Translations under genes and position numbers: made by a program
The notes under the pieces: generated by a model
Database searches by the model: none
What the model was told of the DNA's origin: nothing
What the model saw: only the letters and a program-made list of their open reading frames with translations
In this document: positions 1-10,995 of the stretch, in pieces
Numbering within the stretch: position 1 is the stretch's first letter
Layout: every line of letters starts with the position of its first letter
NCBI RefSeq assembly: GCF_002994745.2
Contig: NC_037093.1
Coordinates: 67,165,510 to 67,229,509, forward strand
Origin: Rosa chinensis
Lineage: Eukaryota; Streptophyta; Magnoliopsida; Rosales; Rosaceae
DNA: 64,000 nt
Reading direction: 5' to 3'

Positions 1-960
1 GATATCGCGGTCTTACCCATGGTGAACACTTAACTAGTTTGGGAATGACATTTGTGTGGATCAGAGAGATACCCAACATCAACAAAACATTCCAAAAATA
101 CATGTCGTTTTGAGATGAGGACAGAGGACGCAGGCCAGTGTTGGCGGCTTTCCTGGTATATGATGGGTTCGAATCCATCGTCCCTCTGTAAAGATAGAAC
201 AAGCATATATCAATTGTACATCTCAAGTACTGAAAGATATCTTTTACACCAATCCAATGGAGTCTCGTTGGCGCAAAACTATATCTAGCTAACAAGTTCA
301 TTGCAAATGAGATGTTCGGTCTAGCGCATTGAGCTAAGTACAATAATGCGCCTATTGTACTTAAAGTAAGGCACTTCTGCATCTAGCACATCTTCGTCAT
401 CATCCTTTGGACAATGAGGATCCTTTTTAGGATCAAGACTACGGACGATCATCAGCATGCTTGAAGGCTTGACCTTGTCAAAATGCCTAAGCATCTATCA
501 ACATGATGCTCAAGTTCCAAACCGAGACATAATCGTGTTCTCCCAAGATCTTTAATCTCAAACTCATATTTCAAGTGTTCAGCGGTTTCCCTTAACTCTT
601 TAAGGGCTTCCAATGAAGATCATGTCCAACATGAACTGCGATAGAATCCGAAATTGTTATGGAAATGAGTGGGCATATCCCTTCCCAATCAAGTAGTCAC
701 TTTAGTGAACGTTTTAACCTTATTGTAAACGAGCTCCGTGGTCTAGAGCCACTTGAGTTTGGTAAATGAAGTTCACCATGAACCTTCATGTATATTCCTT
801 ATCTAGATCCCCATAGAAATACGTAGTAACCACATTTGTAAGCTGCATATTCAGTTATTCGGAAACTACCAAACTGACAAGGTAGTGGAGTGCAATAACA
901 TCCATTAAAAGAGAATATGTCTCATCGTAGTCGATTCCAGGGCGTTTTGTGAGAAGCCTT
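1..960 (-). pseudogene. copia reverse transcriptase / RNase H remnant
   Basis: The minus strand from about 940 down to 1 translates, with stops and shifts, to copia RT and post-RT sequence. Recognisable pieces are YDETYS followed by VIALHYLVSLVVSE, a QLTNVVTTYFYGDLD block, then further down FQYLRCTIDICLFY and SLIHTNV, which match the RT palm, the connection and the start of RNase H. At least ten in-frame stops break the reading. No intact YVDD active site is readable. It belongs to the same element as the gag remnant at 3.5-4.5 kb. Confidence 0.75.
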
Positions 961-2507
961 GCGCCATAAGGCGAGATTACCATCTCTTTTTCCCATCACA
1001 CTTTCTAACGAAGACCCATTAGTCAAAAGGTTTTATGTTAGGAGGTGTTGGCATCATTGGTTCGAAAACCTTTCTCTTCGTTATAGAATCCAACTTAACC
1101 TGGATCGCATCTATCCATTTAGGCTAAATTTCTCTACGTTGGCATTCATTCACCAACGGAGCCTGGTTCGATATGATCGGACTCAAAGAACTCATGCGCA
1201 ATGAAATGCGCGAATACATAATCAATCATGATGAAGTTTCTATCTCACGTCTCATGTACACTAGTGTAATTTTCAAATAGCTCTATATTCTCAGGAATAA
1301 GTTCTGACATTGAGGCGTCCCCAACAATAACCTTAATCTGGAAGATTTTCATGAGACCGATTTTGAGTGTCGATGATCTAATGATTGGGTTGTGCCAAAG
1401 TATCCCTCGAATCCACGGGCCTCCCACGCGTCATAGCTGGGGCCATGGCCTATAACACCAGAGCGCCACTCTCTATGGCATTGGCTTCATGCCTACCTCC
1501 GTGTAGGGTGGCGCTACGTCCTTTCGTAGGGACGTCCTTCCTTGCAGGCATGTTTGCAATAAATATGTGTGATCTCGTCACTTTAACAGGGATTCAGATG
1601 AGACATAGTGGGAACATACCACGAAAATTCATGTCGTTCCTGTTGAACATCCATGTTCTTTTCTCCCCCTAATGACGGGAAAATTGTCTCATCATAGTGA
1701 CCGCAAGACATGGGGTAAAGCGATCGCCTAGCAAAGGCATTAAGTGGCGGACGATTGATGGAGTCTCAAATCCAACTTAGTTGCCCATTCGTCTGTAAGG
1801 ACTTATCATAGTGCGCTGTGGTAGCGCAATTGGCACATAAATGGCTCACTAAAATTTGCATAAGTACGAAATACTTGTACTCATTCACTAGCTGTAATGC
1901 AGAGATAGATTGAGTGGCGGTGGGTCATAAAAGAATTAGCATAGTTGCATGCGATATTGCATCACTCCAAGTGGATATAAGAAGATTGATGTGCATTACC
2001 AATGTCCAGGCTATTATCGTAGTTATTTCCTTGAAACCATTTGGGTGTGTTCATTGGAATATGATGTCAAACATCAGTCCCAATGCAATAACCATCGAAA
2101 GTCTTTGATGTAAACTCTCTAGCATTGTCAAGTCCAATTAGCTGAATAGGATGATCTGGGGAGTGAGCCCGTTGTCATATGATATGTGCTAGGAGTGTAG
2201 CATAAGCAGCATTACAAGTGGACAATGGCACAACACGTGACCAGAGTGTTTGCATGTCAACCAACATCATGAGATATTTAAACGTCCGCAAGTTGGTTGA
2301 ACCAGTCTACAGAATCCCTACGGATTCTATGTAAGAACAGAATGAGAATATTCATATCTTTTGCATAGGATGGTCTCAGTCCTAATTTCCCTAAAGAACG
2401 AGTTTTTTCAAACGAGCAAGAGGCTTTAGAAGCAACCAATGAAGATTTTGGTTGGGCCTGAGTGTCTGAAACGCTATTTGAAGCAAAGTTGGTGATTGCA
2501 GCATCAC

Positions 2508-2843
2508 CTAGGGCGCCATCACCATGTGGACGCCATCCATGTCGTCATGGATAGGGACCGTGCCAGCCTTAGGGCGGAGGCGGAAGGCACCAGAGGCAGC
2601 AGTGGCGGTCACACTTAGTCTAGGAATCAACTTTTGATTCATGCTTCGTTTCGCTCGAGAGAATAGATGTCCGTGTGAAGTCTTTAGTAGACGGATCATC
2701 ATATCATGACCAGGATGACCTATCATGTTGTGACAAAGCCAATATGTGTCTAAATCCAAGAGATCTTTTCTCATAACTTTATTGGATTTAATAGCTCGAA
2801 TAGTGACATAGAGTCCACTAGAGAGACACATAAACTTCTCCAA
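2508..2843 (-). pseudogene. copia GAG-pre-integrase fragment
   Basis: The minus-strand frame reads LDTYWLCHNMIGHPGHDMM followed by RLLKTSHGHLFSR. This is the W-H-x-R/M-x-GH-x-G-x-x-x-M pattern of the copia GAG-pre-integrase zinc domain. Upstream sequence up to about 3470 should hold the protease but carries many stops. The fragment is not translatable as part of a polyprotein. Confidence 0.7.
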
Positions 2844-3472
2844 GATGCGCCTTTGTTCGCAATCATTAGAGGTATTATAAAGGAACTCATTTACGTTCTC
2901 TACATGAGTTTTCTCATGGAATCTGTTGGCTATTCATAGGGTACAATTTGCCCAAGGAGCGTAGAGAGTTTTCGTGATAGTAATCAAGGTCCCATTTGGC
3001 AAGGGGAACTTGGGCTATTCCATGTCCTTGAACTAATACTGATGGCCCATCCATCGTAGTCACAAAGTAATATGCTCATAATCAAAATGGAGTCATAATG
3101 AAAAGAACTTGAACTTTTATTCATAAGCCAAAAAAGTTACATCATTGTCTCTTTGACCAAAGAAAATCTAATCTAAATGCTAGCTAATGCAAAACAATGG
3201 TAGTCGTCTAACTTCTTTCGGTAACTTCAAAATAAATGTGACCAGGTAAGTATAGAGATGTCAATGGAGCAAGGCTCGCTTAAGTACCACTAATCTCAAA
3301 ACTTTCCTAAACATCACACTTACTTTGGGTGAGTCTACTTTGAAGAAAGACTAAACCATTGGCATCTACTACAAAAATATATGGCAATTGCCTATTACAT
3401 CTCTTGAAAAATAAAGACTTAAACAGAATTGGTGATCTATTGATCCCAGCCAGATTTGAAGTCTTCAACCCT

Positions 3473-4509
3473 TCACTCTAGATCATCTTCTTGATCTTCT
3501 TGTTCCACATAGTGAGTTTCTCTTACTTCACAATATGCTTTGTAGGCGGTGACAATTTCTTCACGAGCTCTACAAAACGTGTACCCAATGAACGGATAAT
3601 CCACATCGAGAACATACATCTCTGTGCTCAGACTCCAGTTGAGGCGCTTTGAAAGCGTTATTAGGATGGATCTTAGTGTTGGTGGCACCACCAACATGGC
3701 CAGAGGTGTTGCCTTTCTTTCTCTTTCCACATTGACCTCTTTGGTTCTGTGTCCGCCTATTTTGGCGGTTACCTTCCTCATTAGAGCCAGAATATGGACC
3801 AGAACGTCCAAAATTGTCCCTAGATTTAAGGTTTCGCTCTTGGCACCCTCCCTAGGGGTGCGACTATAATTGGACTCTGGAATATGCTATGTTCCCACAT
3901 GTCTCAAATTATAGTTCTTCATAAGGATGTTGTCATACTTTTCAGCGATATTCAGAGCTCATGAAACCTTGTAATCCATCCTGCAGTAACATCGATTCGA
4001 TAGTCCTTTGCAAACATCAAAGCAGAGACGGGGCAGGTAGAGAGAGTCATCTCAATCAACATCGCATCTGTGATATCTTTTCCACAGAATTCCATCATGC
4101 GAAGTGCTTCCGAGTTGAATTCAAGAACTGTCTTGAAATCACAGAAGCGGAGGCTATGCTATCTCACTTCTAGGTTAGGAAGCAAGGAGTCACGGACGTT
4201 GCCTAATCTTTCATCAAGTGAGACCCACAACCTTCTGGGGTCTTCTTCATTCATATACTCATACTGGAGCGAATCATCCATATGACGAGTCATTAGGATG
4301 ATGGCTTTAGCCTTATTTGCCTCCAAGATTGCTCTATTTGCTTCCAAATTTTAAGCTTGCTCAACAGTTAGCACGTCTTGGCTAAGCTCGAGAATAGTAT
4401 CTAGAATTCCTTCTGTCTTGAGATGCTGGCAGACATCACGAACCCACCTGTGATATCCAAAGCCAGTTGTTCCCAATGGAGCGAAGTTTAGTTTGTTCAG
4501 GTTACTCAT
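3473..4509 (-). pseudogene. copia gag remnant (UBN2 type)
   Basis: gag starts at 4509 on the minus strand with MSNLNKLNFAPLGTTGFGYH and continues with RWVRDVCQHLKTEGILDTI, typical of copia gag/UBN2 proteins. An in-frame stop follows LTVEQA; the reading resumes with LEANRAILEANKAKAIILMTRHMDDSLQYEY, then WVSLDERLGNVRDS, and a further stop and frameshift precede the C-terminal basic region at 3811-3473. The region around the zinc knuckle is too degraded to show a full CCHC set. Non-functional. Confidence 0.75.
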
Positions 4510-5960
4510 CTTGAAAGAGAACAAGAAAATATGGTTAGTTTCAGAGCGAAAAAAGGCTACCACGAAAACAATAGAATTTCTGAGCGTAGTCGCTTCCAAG
4601 AAATTAGGGATTTTTTAGCGTAGTCGCTTCCAAGAAGAATTGGATAAGATCGAAACAATGATGTGTTTGTGGTCGATCATAACTTCTCAACAAACTCTAA
4701 GGTTGGAGTAAGCACGAACCCCCACAGTTCGGCTTTTTGGTCTCCCCTATGAAGAAGAAAGGGGGGTATAAGAAAGGAGATTGCAAGTCCCCGAGAAAAA
4801 GAAGAGAAATTGAATAAAACTCAAAAACGGGAACTTGTAGTAAAAATTACCTCGAAATAGGCTACCGGAAAATTTGGACCGAAAAAGCCGCCGAAAAAGT
4901 GGCTTGAAAAGTCACCAGAAATCTGGCCGGAAAAGTCACCGGAGCTGACGTGGCACGAGATGATGTGGCACAGGAGTTGACGTGGCACGATCTGACGTGG
5001 TAGTGGGCCAGGTGCGTCAGTGGGTCGGGGGCTCTATGGGCTTCTGGGCTGCAGGCCTCTCCTTCTCTCTTGGGCTGCTTTCTTTTATTTTTCTGGTTTT
5101 TTTTTTCCTTCTTTTCTTGTTGACGGAGTTGCTGCCGGTCGCGTCACATTGTGGCCAGTTTCTGGGGAGGTAATCCCTGTTCCTGGATCCTGGGGTCAGG
5201 TTGGCAATGATGGCCAAGTTTGATGATGAAAGGCAGTCTGGAAGCTTCTGAACTGGGTGATCCCTTTTTTCTTCTTCTTAGAGGGCTGGTTCGATACTTC
5301 CGGTGGCTGGTTCTGGCCGGTTCCGGCCGGTTCCTGTGGTTCCACAGCCGATTCTGGAATCCTGGGATTAAGTGCTTCAATATATGGGGCGGTTGTGGCT
5401 AGAGTTTGAAGGCTAAGAATTTAGGGCTTCGTGCTGATAACGTGTTTAAGGAAAACTGAAATTGAGATAGAATTAAGTCATGTTTTCATTGATAATATGG
5501 GCCTCTTTATATAGAGGATTACAAAGCATAGAATCAGAGTTGTATAAGGAAAGATAGGGGTCATCATGAGCCGAGCTAGGGCCGACCCTACCCAAAATTT
5601 TAGGGCTTAAGGTCGCGCCGGGCTGGGCTTTGACCAAGTCAACGAAAATTAGGGCCTGGCCGGGGCTTCAATATGTAAGCCCTTACCCGCCCTTAAGGCC
5701 CATCCTGCAAGGGTCGAAAGGGCCGGGTCGGGCCTTTCTCTGTTTACTTACTCTCAAGGTGAATAACACTTAAAAAAAAGAAATTAAACCAGAATGATTG
5801 AATTTGATGCATTGCTGCAATTGCACAATTTACCAACCACTACATTTCATCTGCTCTAAGATTGGATGATTAATAATTCTCTCAAAAACAGAAGATGACT
5901 ATTCCAACATCTCAATTATAATAGTCTGAATTACAATGTTGCAAAAACATGTTGATTAAA

Positions 5961-7306
5961 GGAAAAATTTCAGTTTACTACCCTGTAGTTTGCACTTAAC
6001 ATCATGTCAGTCCCTCCCCTTTCAATTTGATCAGCAACACCCCTGTGCTTTCAATTTCGATCAGTAGTGTCCAAATTTTACTGTGCCGTCCAATTTAAAC
6101 GTTTACTTTGACGGAGGGGCCCACTTAAAGGGCTAAATTTGTCATTTCACACAATTTTCCTAAAAAAAAATATTAAAAAATAAATAAAATAAATAAAAAT
6201 CCTAATTGAAGGTCCCCATTCCCCCATCTCCACCCATCTCTTCTCCCTCAACCCTCAAACAAACACCAATACCCAATCCCAACCCATCTCTGACCTCCAA
6301 ACCCTCTTCGACGCCAAGTCCCTCTCCCTTTCCAATCTAGTCCGCCCCATCGACGCCATCATGGATTTGCCTGGCCCATTTCGTGCCGATCCTCGAGACA
6401 CAGCAGTCACCTCCTTCCTCCTCCTCCACCTCGCAAATCTTTGCCCGCCCTTCCTTCATCGACGACACCGTTTCGAGCAGCTTCAGAACTTTCTCGATCG
6501 TCGACGTCGTGGAGTTCGAGTCCGACAAAAATTTGGACAGAGACTTGACGGCGCAGAGTTGGACTCCATAACCCTAGCCGAGGCGATTCGAGACTCTGGG
6601 CTTCCTTGTTGGAGAACAAGCAGCAGAGAAGCCAAGCAATCTCTGGCGCCGGCGTCGCTCTTTTTCAACATCAATCTCATCAATTCATCATTCTCTTGGA
6701 TTTCTCCGATCAGAAAATGAATGATCCTGACGATTTGCTTGAGAATGCGAATGTTGTTGCTCCCGTGACCTCCGTCGCTGGCCTTGCCACCGCCGAGAGC
6801 CTTGACGAGCAGCGCCACAAACCCATCGCACTTGGCGAGAAAGTTCTTATTCTCTTCTGACTCCTTGGCGAACCGCCCAATCTTCGCCAGCGAATCCACA
6901 GATGAGGAGCTGTGCCGGTCCATCTGCTGAATCAGCTCCACCACCTGGTCTTTCGAGTTGCTGCTATTGTTGCTTTCGAATCGGGCCTTTCGGAGACGGA
7001 TCGATTCGGAGATGGGTTGGGAAGTGTTGGTCTGAGGGTTAAGGGAGAAGAGATGGGTGGAGAGGGTTGAATGGGGTCCTTCAATTAGTTTTTTTTTTTT
7101 TTTAAAGGAAAATTGTGTGAAATGACAAATTTAGCCCTTTAAGTGGGCCCCTCCGTCAAAGTAAACGTTTAAATTGGACGGCACAGTAAAATTTGGACAC
7201 GGCTGATCGAAATTGAAAGCACAGGGGTGTTGCTGATCAAATTGAAAGGGGAGGGACTAACATGATGTTGAGTGCAAACCACAGAGTAGTAAACTGAAAT
7301 TTTTCC
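5961..7306. mobile_element. Pack-MULE with long terminal inverted repeats
   Basis: A 9-bp direct repeat TTGATTAAA flanks the element (5952-5960 and 7307-7315), the size expected for Mutator-like elements. The ends are long inverted repeats, beginning GGAAAAATTTCAGTTTACTA on both sides. The first 200 bp (5961-6160 versus 7306-7107) match closely, and after a variable A-rich spacer similarity continues to about 6292 and 7005, so each TIR is about 300-330 bp. The interior of about 0.7 kb holds a fragment of a cellular gene and no transposase. It sits within the hAT-like element, so it inserted after it or was carried by it. Confidence 0.85.
6295..7000 (-). pseudogene. Captured PUB-type ARM-repeat gene fragment
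   Basis: On the minus strand one frame (about 7000 to 6540) reads VVELIQQMDRHSSSSVDSL then AKIGRFAKESEENKNFLA and FVALLVKAL. A shifted frame (6528-6337) reads STIEKVLKLLETVSSMKEGR. These are the ARM-repeat segments of PUB22/25-type U-box E3 ligases: the SL..I...A.ES..N..FLA pattern and the KVLKLLE.VSS.KEGR motif near the C-terminus. The U-box is missing, a frameshift separates the halves, and both ends merge into the MULE TIRs. It is therefore a transposon-captured gene piece, not a working ligase. Assignment to the PUB family is from motif recognition only. Confidence 0.65.
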
Positions 7307-7494
7307 TTGATTAAATATAACCAGACATGCACAACAAACATATTAACCAATCTAGGAGTCTTCTTCTTCCGTCTCTCTCTCAACCCAAGGGCCAAACACA
7401 AGCCACTAACTCTGCAGCCAACAAAACAACGAATTAGCATCATTAAAACCAAAATTGGTAAAAAACTAAAATTGAAATTCATGTTCATTACCTA

Positions 7495-8042
7495 TTAATC
7501 GATTGAGAGCGGACTCGAGCCCATTATCCGCAGTTCCAGGAACCGAATCCTCAGACCCATCAATCAGATTATCAGAACAACCAGTTTTACAGCTCTGAGG
7601 AGATTTCCGGTCTCTCTGTTTTCGATCTAAGGATTCTTGATCTGGAAGAACCGAAGAAGTGTGAGATTTCGAGAGAGAGAAAGGGAGAGAGATTCATACC
7701 CAGAACAAACAAAAATCGAGAATGAAGTCCTCACCTTGTACGTCGGAAATAGTGTGATTCGACGGTGGATGCAGAGCGATGACCGGGAACCTTCAATGAC
7801 ACGATGATGACCGGCAACCTCCTCCCGGCGATGCAGAGCGTCCCCACTGCACTTGTCTCTCTAGGCCTGAACAAGCAATTCGCGTCACCACCGGCGGCAG
7901 AGGAGTATAGGTTTGCTGTCTGAAGGAAGAGGGTTTTGAGAGAGAGGCGGATGTGGTCGTCTCTTTTATCTGAAGACATCGATATCGTCTTGGTTTTGCC
8001 CTCTTGGAGACTTGAGTTGGACTTCTTACCTTTAGGCCTCAA
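7495..8042 (-). other. Exon-like open segments inside the hAT-like element
   Basis: Between the MULE and the right hAT end the minus strand has two open stretches. One starts with MSSDKRDDHIRLSLKTLFLQ near 7980 (or with a longer frame from 8042) and stays open to an ACAAG/GTGAGG donor-like site near 7735. The other, about 7690-7500, reads KQRDRKSPQSCKTGCSDNL and ends at an ATAG/GTAATG donor-like site. I do not recognise a family. They could be pieces of another captured gene or chance open frames. Confidence 0.3.
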
Positions 8043-8487
8043 ACGGACAGACTCAAACTCAATCTAAATGACCCATTTTCTAATATTACATATTCAAATA
8101 ATTCAATACAAGTTCTATAGTTCTATACATATGTATAGAAAATAACAAAAATAAAATATAAATTTTAGGGCTAGGTTAGGGTCGGGCCGGGCCTAGCCCT
8201 TACGAGCTCAATCGGGCCGGGTCGTAAGGTAGGGCCGGGTTTCATTTGTATGACCCATACCCTACCCTATTTGAGAAAGGGTCGGGTCGGCCCGCCCTAA
8301 TGAAAGGGCCGGGCCGGGCGGGCTTTGGGCCCAAGGGCAATATGATGAGGCCTAAGGAAAGATAATCGAACAATTAATCGAATATCTATGAATATCTCCA
8401 AGAGTATCTCTAATTCAAAACCATATTACAACTAAGTCAAGTAACCTAGAGTTTGGGCCAGACACATATTCTGGATTTACTTGAACA

Positions 8488-9683
8488 GCTTCTATATTAT
8501 TAAAATAAAAGTGCAAATCATGTGTTAGATAACATTAAAACCAATCAAATGAAACACCAAATGATAACCATCAATGATAAATGATAAAACGCAGTTGATA
8601 GGAGGTCGATTGCTTTTGGCTATGAAGCCTGAATTTGCATTCTTTCCATGGCCTAACAAAAATCGTATGTTGGTGATAGGAGGCCAAAATATCTCCTATA
8701 TATGAATTCAGATTATCATCTTTCCTGATTCTTTGGCTGACTTTTATTGCTTTTAATCATTGAATAGATGATTATACGATGAAGATACATAATGTGGTGG
8801 GAGATGATGATGGCGATGAACTAGGTTGGAGACTCAGGTAAGAAGACGATGAAATGGAATGTCATTGGATAAGAGCAAAAGTGACAGTTTATGAGAAAAG
8901 ATAAGTATCAAAAAATTAGGATGCGTATTGAGTGATTAGAGATATGTGAATAAAATTTCTGTATCTCATTTTTATATATCTCATTTCTTATCTATTAGTT
9001 TATTCCAATATCTTAATTTTTCAATTTCTCAAAATTTTGAAGGCATTTTGGCTAAGTTTTATTTATTTAATCAGTGTGCTCAAGAATTGAATACTTCAGT
9101 ATTCCATTCACAATAAAATGTGTCAACCATGATTGACTAGGTGCCATCGCACGTTAATCATGATTGACTAGGTGCTCAAGAATTGAATACTTCAGTATTC
9201 CATTCATGCATATCCTACTTAACTACGTGCGACTCACTTTGAAAGGCCTTGAGGTCATCATCTCAAAAAAAAAAAAAAAAATACTACCGGTCTGGCCCAA
9301 CATTTTGGTGATGTATTACGACAAGGCGGTACATCTTTACAACCAGAAATTCAAGCAAAAATTGTTTAAATTACAAGCACTTGCAAGAGCTTCACTTCAC
9401 GAAAGAATGAAAGATCAAACAAAATATTGAAAGTGTGTCTACAGAAATATCCTTGTAGAAGTTCCGCCAGTTAGAAGTTAGGATAGCTATGAAATGTACT
9501 GCAGATTAATGTTTACAAAAATTGGCACCATCCTTTTAGAAGTGAGGATATAGCTTCCAGATTTTTTACACGACAAGACTGATCTTTGAAATGATGCCAC
9601 AAAATCTGAACCATGTAATGGGGTAACCTTCGTCCACAGATCAGTATCAAAGTACCTATTCAGTTTTGATTGATCCAGTTTCA
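8488..9683. other. Spacer and 3' flank of the Ca2+-ATPase gene
   Basis: There is no coding signal. The last 200 bases, up to 9683, are likely 3' UTR of the calcium pump, which is read leftward. A 35-bp block beginning GTGCTCAAGAATTGAATACT occurs twice, at 9076-9110 and 9172-9206, and a 17-bp block CATGATTGACTAGGTGC occurs at 9128 and 9159, so this is a small scrambled tandem duplication. A run of 17 A at about 9267 may be a retroposon tail. Confidence 0.5.
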
Positions 9684-10915
9684 TCACATAGGAATAAATT
9701 TCAAAGCTGCTGAAATAGGCATGCCCAGGAACCCGAGTGTAACACTGACAAACCACTGCTGCCAAGTGAGAGGAGATGTGCTTGCAAATGTACCCAGGAA
9801 CTCGATGATTATAACTTGGAAGATTATAGTGCAGGAGAGAACAGTCACAAACACATAATTCTGCAGTATGCCTTTGAAGACATTGATCTTCTCCATTTCT
9901 CTAGAACTGATCTCATTGAAAGCCTGAAAGAAGACAACAGTTATCCCATGCAAAAGTTACTGTATAGGAACAGAGTAGGAACTAAATATCATTAACTCTG
10001 TTTTCTTTTCTCCATATTTGCAACATATTCACCATTATCTCTAATGGATGTGGTGTCAATAGCGTGATTACCGTAACACAACTAGTCAGACTACGTATTT
10101 GGAAAATGACAGGAGCAATAATAAACTATCACATGCATGCATGCCCTAAAGCTTGAGATGAGTAGTCATTTCCTGAATTTGAATTCTACTGTTACCAATA
10201 CTCCAATCAATCAAGAAATACAGTATTAACTGTATTATTGAGTCAAATTTTGTGATATAAAATTATGAATAATTACCTGACAGAAGACAAATGAGTTGAA
10301 AATCAGGGTGTTTAAGATCAAATCTGAATCTGGGCCAACAAGCTGAAAAGCTTCTTTTCCTCTAGTCAGCAGATACCATATTACCACAAACTGATACAGC
10401 GACTGCCCCAAGATATTTCTCCACATCACATTAGTAATGAAGTTTCCTGTCCTGCCAACTGGTGTTCTCTTCATCAAATCATCATTAGGGGGCTCAGTGG
10501 CTAATGCAAGGGCTCCTAGAGTGTCCATGATCATGTTAACCCAGAGAAGCTGAACAGCAGTAAGGGGAGCGCTTCCTAGGAGCATTATAAATCCAAAACA
10601 AAAGTCAAGACATCAAAGGATTGGCATGATAAAGAATAAAAAGCATCCAAGAAATGAACATGCTGCAATCTGCTTACCAGTTAAACATGCTGAAGAGAAG
10701 TTGACTACAAGAGCAACCACATTAACTGTTAGCTGGAACTGAACAAATTTCTGTATGTTCAAGTAAACTGAACGCCCCCATTTAGCCACGGTCACAATTG
10801 TAGAGAAGTTATCATCCAGAATTATTACATCAGCACTCTCTTTAGCCACCTGATACATTTAGAACATGCTCAATCACATATATCTAAAAATAGTGAACCT
10901 GGGACTCCACTGCTA

Positions 10916-10995
<80 letters not shown>

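Larger units (their letters stand above)
5555..8354. mobile_element. hAT-like non-autonomous DNA transposon inserted in the LTR
   Basis: The 2.8-kb insert is bordered by an 8-bp direct repeat AGGAAAGA at 5547-5554 and 8355-8362. Its ends are imperfect terminal inverted repeats, TAGGGGTCATCAT on the left and TAGGCCTCATCAT read from the right, matching at 11 of 13 positions. Both subterminal regions (5570-5750 and 8165-8340) are rich in GGGCCGGGC motifs. An 8-bp duplication and TAGG termini fit the hAT superfamily. The direct repeat can also be read as 12 bp (TAAGGAAAGATA), so a MULE with TIRs starting two bases further in is a less likely alternative. No transposase is encoded. Confidence 0.65.
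1..8487 (-). mobile_element. Degenerate Ty1/copia LTR retrotransposon, truncated by window edge
   Basis: Read on the minus strand the order is 5' LTR (right), leader, gag, GAG-pre-integrase and RT/RNase H remnants running off position 1, which is copia order. The 5' LTR occupies 5443-8487 and is itself split by a DNA transposon. Just inside it, 5431-5442 reads CGTTATCAGCAC on the minus strand, which resembles the TATCAG-containing initiator-Met primer binding sites of copia elements. The coding part has many stops and frameshifts in every domain, so the copy is dead. The 3' LTR must lie left of the window, so a target duplication cannot be checked here. The stretch 4600-5430 is untranslated leader; short open frames there look accidental. 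Confidence 0.85.
5443..8487 (-). repeat. 5' LTR of the left copia element, split by an insertion
   Basis: The LTR is 5443-5554 plus 8355-8487 (about 240 bp once the hAT insert is removed). Its ends form a short inverted repeat: read on the minus strand it begins TGTTCAAG at 8487 and ends CTTAAACA at 5443. A TATA-like palindrome CCTCTTTATATAGAGG lies at 5502-5517. Joining the two halves across the hAT target duplication gives continuous LTR sequence. Confidence 0.7.

Noticed and set aside
129..195. tRNA-like block with GGGTTCGAATCCATC
   Set aside because: It lies in the copia RNase H region and on the minus strand aligns with the element's own coding sequence. A complete cloverleaf is not formed.
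4982..5402. Several overlapping open frames of 60-78 codons on both strands
   Set aside because: They lie in the untranslated leader of the copia element between LTR and gag. Low-complexity Phe/Leu-rich or basic sequence with no family match.
6361..6720. 119-codon plus-strand frame within the MULE
   Set aside because: It is the antisense shadow of the captured PUB fragment, which has the meaningful motifs on the minus strand.
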